Program-made: the position numbers and the translations under genes
Assembly (NCBI GenBank): GCA_019973155.2
Contig: BPQB01000012.1
Location: 372,001-436,000 of the forward strand
Origin: Phanerochaete sordida
Lineage: Eukaryota > Basidiomycota > Agaricomycetes > Polyporales > Phanerochaetaceae
Direction of reading: 5' to 3'
Length of the DNA stretch: 64,000 nucleotides
Notes under the pieces: generated by a model
Seen by the model: only the letters and a program-made list of their open reading frames with translations
What the model was told of the DNA's origin: nothing
Databases searched by the model: none
In this document: positions 1-10,493 of the stretch, piece by piece
Position numbering within the stretch: position 1 is the first letter of the stretch
Layout: the number at the start of each line of letters is the position of its first letter

Positions 1-1323
1 TAAGGCGTCAGACAGATGGAGCATAGGCAGGAAACAGACCGTACCAGACGCGCAGGCGCCGATGACAAGGACTTTCTTCCCGACATATGGCGCAGCCGAC
101 CGGAAGTCAGCTGAATGTATGACCTGTCCTTCGAAGCCATCCTGGCAAACCGAAGTCAAATGAGGACGACAAGGCAAGTTCAAGCGAGGACGACGCACCT
201 GTCCTGGGAATGTTGTGTGCTTGAATGGCCAGCCCGCGGCCATCACGATGTGCTTCACGGAGACCGAGCGCTGTGCTTCGTCGGGACCTTGCAACGTGAC
301 ATCCCACTTCTGCGTGTCTGTGTTTCGGCGTATTGACTTCGCCGAGGTCGACGTCTTGACGTTGATCTCCAGTGCGTCGGCGTACAGCTCCAGCCAGTTC
401 GCGAACTGTGTGCCGGTCGATACGCGCGCCGCTGAACACGGGGATGTAGACGAACCTTGTTGGAAGGGATGAAGACAGGCCACGTTGACGGGAAGCTGCC
501 TTCAGATGTAAGCATTTCGGTATGGACCACGGTGACTTGGGACTGACGGGAGGTATGGCATATGGTTCTGCCCTGGTAATTGTGATCAGCGTAAGTGTGA
601 ACGAAAGGCCTAGAGGAGCGCACATATGGGTCCATGCAAGCTCAGTCTCTCGTGCCTCTTCCTCCAGCCGTCGCCCACCCGTTCGTCCGCTTCCACAACC
701 AAGTTCGCTACACCGAGCGCGTTTAGCCGCGCGGCGACCGCGAGCCCGCTTTGCCCTCCGCCGATGATGAGCACGTCCGGGGTCTCGCTGAACGCGGCAC
801 CGGCGGTCCACTTCCCGTGGTCAGGCTTGAAGTCGCGGTGGGATCCCAGACTTTCGGGGAAGCTCCTGAGACCTTCGAGGTTCGTGTAGACCGCGACCGC
901 GCGCCAGGTCTGGTCTGCACAGTACACGAGGCGCGCCTCGCCGCGCCCTTGCGCGACGTCGGTAGAGAACGAGAACGCCACGACGATCCAGCCGAGGGCC
1001 GGGTATGGCGTCTGATACGTCGCCTCGAGCAGCTCGATGTCGCCGAAGTGGGTCGCGGCGAGCCGGTCGCCCAGGAAGCGGGACACGGCCCCGCGGCCGT
1101 GGAAGGTGCGGATGTCCCAGGTCAAGGCGAAGAGGTCGCGCCACCACGGGTCTGAGTAGAGCGTCTCGCTAATGAGTCCTTCTGCGTCTCCAGCCGCGGC
1201 GCGCGCTGCAAAGAGGGCGATCCACGCGCGGGCAGCATCTTCTGCGGCAACAGGCTCCGGCGGTGTCGCCCCGAGAGCGTCGAACGTCGGAAGCCGTGAT
1301 GGCGAAGCTGACGTGGAAGACAT
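1..1323 (-). CDS. FAD-dependent monooxygenase (flavin-containing monooxygenase-like), 3' end beyond window
   Basis: The gene starts at 1323 and runs off the left edge. Splicing that keeps the frame gives exons 1323-624, 572-548, 495-456, 405-199 and 141-<1, with introns of 51-57 nt. The first ~170 residues form a SnoaL/NTF2-like region (LTWDIRTFHG...). The FAD-binding Rossmann motif DVLIIGGGQSGLA follows near residue 190, then HERLSLHGP, FPSTWPVFIPSNK and FANWLELYADALEIN. A second nucleotide-binding signature, VLVIGACASG, lies close to the window edge and would bind NAD(P)H. This order matches fungal FAD monooxygenases with an N-terminal SnoaL-like domain, which oxidise small or lipophilic substrates; the substrate cannot be read here. 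Relics of the same family occur at 11308-11450 and 20500-20720, so it took part in local duplication. The family call is firm and the splice sites are predicted by eye. Confidence 0.85.
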
Positions 1324-1723
1324 GAAGGATGTCGGGCGAGCCAGGGAACATTTTCACGCAAAACGCTTCGCCCCAGCGCAATAACCGCCCGGAAAGCGCG
1401 TCGCGAGATGGCGTGCTGGAGGCCGCGGATATTTGCCAGAACGGATCCATCGAGCAGACAGGAGGTCCTTCGAGGTGTAGTGCTAGCAGGTACTCGCCAG
1501 GCCGCATAAAAACACTGGTGTCGACGTAGTCCTGGTGCTTGTCGCAGGGTGACCATTTCGAGACTGCAGCTGGACGTCGGGGCGAACAGCGAAGCCCCCT
1601 TTGCGCTCGTCGCCTGAGCGAGAAGGAAGGAGAGAGCACGCAGGTCTCATGAAGATAAAATTGGTGGATTGGAGCGTAACATGTGCGATGGACCTGGGAG
1701 GTCGTTGTGGATGTAAACACGGT

Positions 1724-1974
1724 CCAGAAGTCCAGAAGGCCTTATGACGAAGCTAATACATTACGTAAGCTGATGGTATGGTCCGCGGTTTATTGGAAGC
1801 TGACACGGTAAGCATACCTGCTTACTGGATAAGTACCCGTTATCAACGGGTATTCGCGGCTTTCTTATGACGCGTTTCCTACTTACTTATCTGCGTCACG
1901 GGTTCGCGTTCGGCTTATCTCGTACCTCGAGGACCAAATGCAAGTCTTCTAATCCAGCCACCCGTCAACTTGAC
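1724..1974. other. Divergent intergenic region between monooxygenase and deaminase
   Basis: This stretch separates two divergently transcribed genes and should hold both promoters. A frame upstream of the deaminase start (from 1867) is open, but its residues do not resemble the family, so I placed the deaminase start at 1975. No other element was recognised. Confidence 0.3.
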
Positions 1975-2609
1975 ATGGACGCTGTTGACGCGCTCGGCAC
2001 CGCTGCCGCCCTCGAGCAGGCCAAGAAGAGCTATGCTGAAGGCGGGATACCTATCGGCGCCGCTCTCGTGCAGCACGTGTCTGCGGGCAGCGCGCCGAAG
2101 CTCATCGCGTGCGGGCACAACGAGCGCATTCAGAAGAGTTCAGCGACACTGCACGGTGAGATGTCATGCCTTGAGAACGCTGGCAGGTTGAAGGCCGACG
2201 TGTATCGAAACTGCACCATGGTGAGTCTTGCTCTCGTGGAAGCCGAACGTCTACTGCACGCACTTGTCGCCTCACAGTTCACGACGTTGAGGTACATCTC
2301 TAGCTCTGCAAAAGATGCAGGCGAGGTCTAACATGGATCTAGCCCGTGCATAATGTGTACCGGCGCGATCCTCCTGTATCGCATCCCCCGCGTCGTCATC
2401 GGTGAAAACGCCACCTTCTGCGGCGGTGAGGACCTGCTTTTAGCAAACGGCGTCGAAGTCGTCGTTTTGGATGACAGAGAGTGCAGGGACCTAATGTCCA
2501 AATTTATAGCTGAGAAGCCTGAGGTACGTCGCCACAGATACCGCCTGCGAGTACGATGCTTATCGTACCGCCAATGTCACAGGAATGGAATGAGGACATA
2601 GGCGAGTAG
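1975..2609 (+). CDS. FCY1: Cytosine deaminase-like protein, possibly damaged at the exon 1/2 junction
   Basis: This would be a zinc cytosine deaminase of the yeast Fcy1 type, which converts cytosine to uracil in pyrimidine salvage. Exon 1 (1975-2220) carries EGGIPIGAAL and the HGE zinc/proton-shuttle motif (SATLHGEMSCLENAGRL). The next exon carries the second zinc motif PCIMCTGAI and VVIGENATFCGGED. Exon 3 (2583-2609) supplies the C-terminus EWNEDIGE. Intron 2 (2524-2582) is canonical. Intron 1 has a good donor at 2221, but I find no acceptor that restores the family's usual 'YTTLS' before PCIMC: the in-frame reading meets a TAA at 2329-2331, and the only later AG (2341-2342) is in the wrong phase. 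The gene may be frameshifted there, or the splicing may be unusual. Its predicted length of ~150 aa fits the family. Confidence 0.75.
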
Positions 2610-3675
2610 ACGACGCTTCAAGAGTTGGTATTCGTATACCAGATCACGTTATTATGTTATATCGCATCCTTGGTGCATTTATCATTTGCGATTCACAGAC
2701 AGTATGCAAGCATCGAATGTAAGCACGAGTGTCTGTTCATGATGAGCCAGCTGAGGAGGACCATTCTGCTCGGTGATCTGGCGTATATAACGTGCGTGCG
2801 CCATCTCACGTCGCAGGTCCTTCTGATGACGTGGGATTTTGGATACGACTAGCTGCGGTAGTGCGACTAAAGCAACAAGTAAGTCGCACGTTGCTGCCAG
2901 GTATTTCGTGAGTCGTCATACCTTTGGACAAGGTACAGCATCCGCATGTCCTGTGGCGATTACGTTGACTACCTCGGGCGCAAATAGCAAGGCTAGGTTC
3001 ACCGTGACCGTACTGTTGACTGTCGTTTCGAACGTCAGCACGCACGCTGCGTCGAGTTCTAGCGATCCCAAGCGCGTCGCTGGGATATTCCTCGCAGATT
3101 AGTGATGCTCGGCGTCACGGTGCTGCTTATCACTATCGCAGCCCAGAACATCCCTAGGTGGTGGCTTGCAGAGCCTGGGTCCGCGCAGAACTTTACGTAT
3201 ACACCGTTCCCGCATCCGCTGCGACTCGGACAGCATGTTCAAGACCGTTGGTGTGGGTTAGCATAGCAACATGCTTCGAAGGCTTGGCAAAGCGCGGCAC
3301 GCCATAATGTACCCTTACTCTCCATATTGGAGCCTCGGTCTTCGGATCAGTGTCAAGATCATAGTCATTAAAGATGCGAGGTCCGCGCATCATCTCAAGA
3401 TCAGACACAGTTTCTAAGGTGTTCTGTGTTCGACTAGGCTATGAGCAGATATAAAAGACCACATAAGAAATTCGACGATAGATGCATGGATGCGGCCTCC
3501 AAGGTGGCAGTTGCCATCTTGCAGCAGACAAAGATGCGGCTCAGTGTACTGACGATGGAGCCCATGTGCTCGCATCGCGCAGTATATAAAGCACTTTCTT
3601 ATTGGCCGGTTTGAGCAGCAATTTTCATGTCTCATTCCGTTCTTTGATTCGATCTAACATCGCCTTTCACACGAC
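2610..3675. other. Region between deaminase and first VDDQ gene; no recognised gene
   Basis: The short open frames here are not recognisable. A minus-strand reading near 3350-3410 (RGPRIFNDYDLDTDP) has a shorter counterpart near 11440-11490 (RGPRFSNDTGLDK), so both may derive from one unidentified gene. The region ends in the promoter of the first VDDQ copy. Confidence 0.3.
3583..3590 (+). promoter_or_regulatory. TATA box of the first VDDQ gene
   Basis: TATATAAA lies 86 nt upstream of the ATG at 3676, within the range expected for a fungal TATA element. A second TATA-like string (ATATAAAAG) lies near 3449. Confidence 0.5.
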
Positions 3676-4856
3676 ATGCGCTCTGTGTGGCCCGCGTCTC
3701 CAGTCTACCTATTCGTCACTACAGCATTGATTTTCCTCCATGTCCCTCCTACGATTGGTACACTGATCAATGTCGTAGTCGACGACCAGGATCCAAGCAT
3801 ATTGTACGCATCCGCGGAATGGAACATGGGCCAGTCGTGCATCACCTGCGATGCGGACATCGACCCGAAGCAAGTCCTCGGAGGGACCTGGCATGATGTG
3901 ACTTTCCGCGACAACGGTCAAGACACCCAGCAGAGCATGACATTCAACTTCACCGGTACGCCCCCTATTTCTTCGGTTGAGGACCACTTGTAGTGACCTC
4001 CCATCTTTAGGCTCTGCGATCTACGTGTACGGAATGCAGGTGCAGCTGTTTACGCGAGCCTCGGCAAACGTGCAGTTCTCTATCGATGGGGAGCTAGCAG
4101 ATACCTACGCCTTCCGCACTGAAAGTCTGAATGACACGTACAAGTACAACCAATTACTCTTTAGCAAGACGGACTTTGGCGAGGCCCATCACACGCTGAT
4201 GCTCGTGAACGGGCGTAGTGGGGAAGGGGATAGCCTGGTTCTCTTGGACTATTTGATGTACACGACGTGCGTACGCCCTCTCGACTCATCGCATTCGCTA
4301 ACGGACAGAGTTAGCGATACGAGTAGCTTTGACACCACCGCTGTAAACAGTTCACCAGGTCAGTCGCTCATGTAAAAAAAAACATCGCTTGAGAGTCTGA
4401 CGTTTTTCCACCGACTCAGCAGCCTCAGTGCCAACAGAGACCGTGACAGCGACGGCCTCCTCAGGCGCTAGCTGTAATGTCGCGTCCGGCCTTAATGGCG
4501 TCGCGCGTGCCGCTGTGGTCTGTTTGGCGGCGGTGCTCGGTGTGGTGCTCGTCGCCGGTGTTGTGATGGCCTGGAAGATACGCCAGCAGCAACGCTCCAT
4601 CATCATGCTCAGCGCAAGACCGGCTGTCGAATCCGTCCAGGCGCAGGGGCCGCCGCCGTCGAACCCGTTCTTCACGCACCCGGCAGCGTACAATGCAATG
4701 CACGTATCGACGCAGGGTGCGGCGACGGGGAGCATCGGCTCGGGCGGCAGCAGGATGATGCAGGGGATGAGGTCAGACAATTCGAGTAATGTGGCGGCGG
4801 CAGGGTCTAGCATCGCTAGCAATGCTCGTTTTCCGGGGTACAAAACCATGTATTGA
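3676..4856 (+). CDS. VDDQ-family single-pass membrane protein, subtype C (copy 1)
   Basis: Predicted exons are 3676-3955, 4011-4358 and 4420-4856 (354 aa). An optional 42-nt intron at 4267-4308 would also keep the frame. The protein has a hydrophobic signal peptide (residues 1-28), then the ectodomain: LINVVVDDQDPS, the Cys pair QSCITCDA, GGTWHDVTF, the exon-1 end FNFTG, SAIYVYGMQ and LVLLDYLMYT. A short Thr/Ser-rich stalk (ETVTATASS) leads to a transmembrane helix (AVVCLAAVLGVVLVAGVVMAW) and a basic cytoplasmic start. Intron 1 splits a Gly codon in phase 1, as in every copy. The last residues (RFPGYKTMY) align with the PPEY region of the 13537 copy but lack the second Pro, so the PPxY motif is lost. 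Function is unknown; the architecture suggests a cell-surface protein. Confidence 0.85.
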
Positions 4857-4964
4857 TGGATGGCTTACGACTGAGATATAGAGCACCCCCGTCATCATTA
4901 CTAGTTGCTATTGAAGGTGATTTGAGGGATCTGACCCTTAATGGACATCGCATGGGACGTCGGA

Positions 4965-5208
4965 CTGAACTCGGACCCCTACAAATGCCACCATTCCTCT
5001 CACAAGTCTATCCCCCCGAGCAACATGAAACGCTCGTTCCGCTGCGCTACTCAGAGCACGGCACTGCAGCACCCCTTCCAGAGGCAGGGAACGTTGCTGC
5101 GGACGAAAGAAGGATGGTGTAGAGGATGAGGACGCGATACTCGGGCAGCGCTGAGGGAAGCCGCGTCTCTGCGCCGCCGGAGTATCGAAGCATGGAGGTG
5201 GACATGTG
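4965..5208 (+). pseudogene. Tail relic of a subtype C VDDQ gene
   Basis: The segment resembles the cytoplasmic tail of the 13537-14751 copy. A frame with PPFLSQVYPPEQHE matches its SPYSPQIYPFVQHD, and a second, shifted frame near 5128-5208 (GSRVSAPPEYRSMEV) matches its GSRITAPPEYRSRV. No ectodomain or membrane helix precedes it and the two parts are in different frames, so it is a relic. The PPEY motif is still readable. Confidence 0.65.
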
Positions 5209-5259
5209 AAGAGCTCTGATATCAATTGAGGGACCGCACCTACGGCTGGACACTACTAC

Positions 5260-6262
5260 ATGGATACCTACAGTATCGTAGAAAACCGTCGATTTTTGAG
5301 CACACATCGTGACGTTGGTTGCAATGCAGCGAGACGTGTGTTCGATACATCGTCGTCACGTAGCAGCTATTTCGGTTTTCGCAATCCACAGAACTCGCAG
5401 AACGCCTATTCTCTGTGGATGGTCTGGACGAGATCCCGCACACGCTCAAGATCCAAAATGGGCGGTTCGGCGGAGGCCTGAGTCTCCTTCTCCTGGACAA
5501 TGTCATGTACACAAGGTACGCGCGCCGATCGAAGGTTGCTAGGTGTCGGAGGCTCACTGCCGTCAAATATACCATCCAGGACTCTCTTGAGAGTAGCTCT
5601 GCGCCTCCCATGGCCAGCTCCACGACATCTGCGCCTCCTCTCTCCAGCTCTACGATCGCTCAGCAACCAGCGCTCAGCTCTGCAGCCTCCCCTGCAGCAA
5701 CATCGGCCCTGTCCGCAGCGCCAGCATCCACTGCGTCCGCTTCCATGCGCGGCCGCACAGGCTCGGCGCGCGCGGCGCTCATCTCCGTCGCTACCGTCCC
5801 CCCGACGCTCGCACTCGCACTGGCCGCGCTGGCCTGGTGCACATGCCGCCGCCAGCGATATGCCCGTCCGAGTAACGCACACAATGTGGTGCCTTCAGAC
5901 GAGGATACGTCTCAGCTGCTCCGTTTCTTGGATCCCACAACGTCTCCGCGGATGGCCCGCTTTTCAGCGCGCTCGCACCCGCGCTCGGACCAGGAGAGGT
6001 CGTCGGCGGTGTGTCATTCGGGCGGTGGCGTTGCGTCTGGGCAGAAAAGATACGAGGAGGAGAATGCAGGAAATGATGCAACTGCGGGATCAGACGATAG
6101 CTATTCTGTTCCAGGGTCTGCGCCCCCGCAGTACGAGAGAGCGAAGCTGGAGCAAGAACGAGTGTGCTGTTGGGGCGCAGTCGTTAAGCATTCTGGGCGA
6201 ATCATAACAGTGAAGAGAAGACGATATCATTTTGATTGTGACTCACGATGTGCGGAGTAATC
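5260..6262 (+). pseudogene. 5'-truncated VDDQ gene, subtype B
   Basis: Only the distal half of the gene is present. From 5415 the frame reads IPHTLKIQNGRFGGGLSLLLLD, the end of the family's exon 2, with a GT donor at about 5516 and an AG acceptor near 5578. Exon 3 then gives a Ser/Thr/Ala-rich stalk, the segment GRTGSARAALISVATV leading into a transmembrane helix, and a tail with SAPPQYERAK, that is, a PPxY. The signal peptide, VDDQ strand and Cys pair are missing. The stretch 5300-5350 resembles 15020-15070 upstream of another B relic, so the same truncated form may have been copied. The 3' part is intact enough to be translated if it acquired a start. Confidence 0.7.
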
Positions 6263-6684
6263 CTCGGGCCATCCTATGGCTGATTCCGGAGGACCTCCCC
6301 TGCCCAGGCGTACGCACTGCGTACGCATCTCTGCTAGGTGCGCGCTGCTACTTGGTCGTGTATCCTAGAGCTGGAAGGTAAAGCTTATAATACAGCTGAA
6401 GTAATGATAGGTCGAAGAAGATGCTAGCGGGGTCCGCGGGATCACCCTGACGTTCTCGAGCGGAGTGCGAGTTGCTGGCAGTGCTAAGTGGTCGCCACAA
6501 CGGAGTCTAACAGGGCAACAAAGAAAGCGAAGCGCAGGGAATAGACTCACTATCCTTATGCTTTGGGATTTATGTGACCATGTATGTACGCCAACGGCTC
6601 GGACGGGAACCGGTCTGGAGGAGATGTTCGACGCAGCGAGTTGAAGGAGGGCAGGCCGCCTGCGCGCTAATCGCGAAGCACAAT

Positions 6685-6830
6685 CGCGACGGCTTCCGAG
6701 TCGGGGAACGTCGGGGCTGGCGCCTGTTATTTGATGCGCCTCCGCGGTGCGGCCCGAAAGCGGTCCTAAAATCCTGCCTCCGCCTCACCGCCGCCTCTTC
6801 TGCTCCTCCAGCGCACAATGTACTTCCACC
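6685..6830 (+). repeat. Dispersed GC-rich module, copy 1
   Basis: The shared core reads approximately GTCGGGGA-CGTCGGG, then TGGCGCCT, a 'GCG..GTGCGGCCCGAA' block and a CT-rich end with TCCTCC. Comparable blocks start near 18955, 29395 and 48220. The last two belong to the segmental duplication; the first two are independent. Confidence 0.5.
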
Positions 6831-8774
6831 TGCCTGACCGCTACACGTACCTGCAGCTCTGATTGGATGTCCCCCTGCTCTTTTCTCTAGTTAGGATTCG
6901 CTCAACGACATCGCACTAGCGAAGCCCGCCAAGCTCAACGCAGCGCGAACCCCAGAGTAAGGTAAAGAGCGTAGGGATAGCTTTAAGCCCTGTTCGTACA
7001 TACTCGTGGAGGCAGCGCGCCAGACGCATTGTTTCTGTGCCATCCAAAGCATTGGCGGTGCGACGTCTCCAGGTTGACATTGGACATGCGCAGCTGTCGC
7101 CCTTCCGGTGACCGCTTCGCGTTCACGTGCGTCGGACACGCTCATCTCCAAGACCGCAATTTATGAATCTTCTGACCCAGCCACTTGCGCTCATCGTAGC
7201 CTTAGCATGCAGACGCGGCTTCGCGCAGCTTGGCATCTGCGCGGAACGCGTTTGGCACGCCGCTCCGGCGTCCGCATATCTCGGCATGCCCAAGGATGTC
7301 TCGAATTCAGCTCGAGCCTGACATGTTAGTGCAGTCGGCGCGTATGAGCAGAGCGGAACTAACATGGTTTAGAGTTAATCAGGAGGCACCAAGACATTGC
7401 CGATATCAGCTCTGGATTCCCCTCCCTGTGCGCTGGAACGCATTCCTGCGCGGCTCTACTGACCGACGCACACAGGTTGCAGGTGAGCCTGAAGACGTTC
7501 CAGGGCCAAAATTGCACTCACCACCACATTAAAAACTACCCGCAAGACGCAAACATCGTGTAGCTCGCCTTACGCGGCAATGCGTGCGTCGTATCCTCCA
7601 TTCCCTCCCTCATCAAACGCAGTCGTAGATGCGAGCGCATCCGGCATCGCTCAGCTGCCACTGAACACGCCGAACGTACGCCGTCGCCGCATGGGATCTC
7701 ATCTGAATTAGGGCAGCGTCGCATTTGTGGATGGATCTACGCTCGAGACGAGCCTGTCCCACCTGACAACCGGGTATGCACCGTCGTCTCCTCTCCTCTG
7801 CGAGAGGCTGAACTGAGTCCAGATTCGGTCATGCTAACGTGCTGATCTGTAGGCCGCGAGGCGAAGCCATCGGTGCATGCCGGCTATCCGCTCTAGGCTT
7901 CCACGCGTCAGGGAACCCGCGCATCGTATGGCACAAACCCACGTACTGCCCGCCTCCGTTGTCCGGCACACGAACAGACCGCTTGGCCCTTTGGTGGGTG
8001 GATCGACTGTCAGTTGAGAGCATATTTGACCCCCCGTCTGGTAATGGCCCTTGACGAATATCGCGGCGCTCCATTAGCCACACTTTCCAACCTTGCGAGC
8101 CGGGACCCACCGCTTATGACTGCTCTCCAAATATACGGAGATGAACCTCAAGAGGGGATTGGCATGACACTGGAATGGTCAGGATCCAAACGCCACTTCC
8201 AGATGTGCCGAGGAGACTTCAAAGGATCCCTGGAGCAGCACCGAGGAATATTTGTGTGCGGGATAGGCGATGCGAGGCTGGTTAAACCGGAGATTGGATT
8301 GGCGGCTACCTGCACGCATCTTTCGTTCGTATGATTTTGCAGAGCATCGGTTTCATTTTCGCTAACTGCGGAAATCAGAAAGATAGTCGGTTGCCATGGC
8401 TCATGGGTGATGATTCATAGGGATTGTGGCATGCCGCTTTGGCTCGCAGGAAAGATGATCAGCAGATGGATCCAACGAGCCAGTAAGGTTACATCATTTA
8501 GACTTGTGGACTCGTATCATTGACATCTACGCATTAGGATATGAACCAGAACGTCTCCGGTATACCTACCATACACTGCGGAGTCTTTCCTCTATCTCAT
8601 CCTTTGTGGCTTTGCGAAGCGGCCTTTGCCTGTCGACTTTCCCATATTGTACGCAATCCGGCAGCGTTTCTGATGACGTTGCTCATCTGGTACTACATAC
8701 TGCGTTCTGCATCTACAAGGTATGATCGGTTTATCTTCTGGTAGCAAGTTTCCCTCATGGACGTAGACTGTAGG

Positions 8775-8865
8775 CCAAATTATATTAAGTAGCGATCTTC
8801 CAGCGACGTGCTGAGGCCGCCAGCATTCGCATCCCTTCTCATCGTCGCAGGGGACGTGAACCGCC
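8775..8865 (+). promoter_or_regulatory. Conserved upstream region of A-type VDDQ genes
   Basis: The block ending at the ATG, with GCTGAGGCCGCC and a GCAT-TGCATC-like string, is shared with 50400-50471 upstream of another A copy. The A copies at 21740 and 50472 also share an identical 12-nt TATA-like string (GGTATATTAACT) at 21653-21664 and 50384-50395. A promoter role is inferred from position and conservation. Confidence 0.5.
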
Positions 8866-10329
8866 ATGTCCATCCGCCTACACAGCTTCCTCTCCGTCCT
8901 TTTCACATTGGGGGTCCTTTATCCACCCACCGTGTTTGGTGCTCTTGTCAACGTCACCGTTGACGACCAGAATCTGGATCCGGTCACCGAAGAAAGCATC
9001 AGTTACGAAGGTCCTTGGGACCGTCAGCCTGGCTGCCTCGAATGCACTGCCAAGCCCGACCCATTACGGGCCTATGACGGAACCTGGCACGATGCGTCGT
9101 TCGACGTCAACTCGTCGTCCCAGCTGATTGTACCAAACGCAACATTCTCCTTCATCGGTACTCTCATCTCTCGCATTCATGCTAAATTACTCATTATTGT
9201 GCTGAAGGTACCGCGATATACGTCTTTGGGATGGTTGACAACAGCTACGGCATCGAACTCGTGTTCTATCTGGACGACAAACCGTCAGGGAGCTATACCC
9301 GCCCGCCATCTACAGACCAGGCATTCACCTTCAGTCAAACGTACTTCTGGGCTGAGGGGCTCCCACATACCACGCATGTGCTCAAGATGCAAAACGGGAG
9401 ACCGGAAACAGCGCAACAGAGCGTAGTCCTCTTCGATTATTTGGTGTATACAAGGTGAGCCTGAAGCCATCGTGTCGTACACCAGCTCATGGAAATACCC
9501 AAGGGACGACGGAGACAACGAAAGCTCCGCTGCACCCTCGTCGGACCCTGCAGCATCTTCCTCGTTGCTTGCCAGCACTACAGCGCGCTCATCAGCTCTC
9601 TCCCCGCCCTCTTCCTCCGCGGCTATGGTTCCCTCTGAGCAGTCTACAAAGCCTTCCACAGTACCAGTCACACCGTCATCCACCTTGTCATCTACGTCGT
9701 CGCCCACGCCGTCTTCCACAAACCAGTCTTCATCGCCGTCCACGGTGATGCCCACGAACCCGTCCACGATACTGGTTACTGCGCCATCCAGTACGCCGTT
9801 CACTGTGCCGTCTGCCACGCTGGCATTGTCCGTGACAGGTAATCGTACCGGGATGTCGGGCACTACACGCGCCATCGTGATCGCTGTCGCGATTGTCGTC
9901 TTCGGCCTCATACTCGGCCTCCTTGTGCTCCTGTACAGAGCGCACCGCAACCATCAAGAGCGCCGTGCCGGAGCAGCCGGTGTTGTGCCCGGCTTCGCAT
10001 ACAGCTCCGCAATCGGATCCGACGGCAATGCACCACAGATGCTTCCGTACCCATACGCTCCATCCTACTACTCTGTCTCCCCGGCTCCATTCATGGTCTC
10101 CAACACAGACCAGTTGATCACACGCCCTTCGTACAAGGCCAGGAATACGGCTGTTTCTGCCCAGTCCTCGCCCGAGGTACAGAGGGAGGAGCAGACGTCG
10201 GACGAGAGGGAGCGCAGCAGTGTAAGCGATTCGGTTTCCAATGTTGTAAGCGTGCGCAGGCCGGGAGGTAGTATCGCAGCAGAGACTGCACCGCCGACGT
10301 ATCAGAGCGAGGTCGGGATAGTTTTGTAG
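8866..10329 (+). CDS. VDDQ-family single-pass membrane protein, subtype A (copy 2)
   Basis: Exons 8866-9157, 9208-9454 and 9504-10329 give 454 aa. The signal peptide (residues 1-24) is followed by ALVNVTVDDQNLDPVTEES, YEGPWDRQPGCLECTA, DGTWHDASFDV and NATFSFIG. Exon 2 encodes TAIYVFGMVDNSYGIELVFY to VVLFDYLVYTR. Exon 3 begins DDGDNESS and encodes a ~100-residue Ser/Thr/Pro stalk with repeated 'SSTP'-like units that is probably heavily O-glycosylated. One transmembrane helix (about 301-325, AIVIAVAIVVFGLILGLLVLLY) follows, then a ~125-residue tail ending APPTYQSEVGIVL with a PPxY motif. Intron 1 is in phase 1 and intron 2 in phase 2, as in all A copies. Its closest relatives in the window are at 50472 and 21740. 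Confidence 0.88.
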
Positions 10330-10493
10330 AGCTGGTCATGGCCATGAAGAGAGTCGCAACGGACGTGACTGACGACAGTATATACCCGCAGACATTCACG
10401 TTCGATTTGACTAGTAAGAATATTGTTACATTTAGCCAGCCAAACACCGTTGTACGGTCCCTGGTACAACCGAAGATTGCTGACGATTAGGAG

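Larger units (their letters stand above)
6263..8865. other. Intergenic region with a dispersed GC-rich module; no recognised gene
   Basis: I recognise no gene here. Around 6690-6830 lies a module shared with 18935-19060, 29380-29500 and 48205-48330 (listed separately). The short open frames 7850-8335 and 8504-8745 are not recognisable. The last ~100 nt are the promoter and leader of the A-type copy at 8866. Confidence 0.3.

Noticed and set aside
4267..4308. Additional intron in the 3676 copy
   Set aside because: The splice signals are acceptable, but 42 nt is short and the frame stays open without splicing. It is mentioned as optional only.
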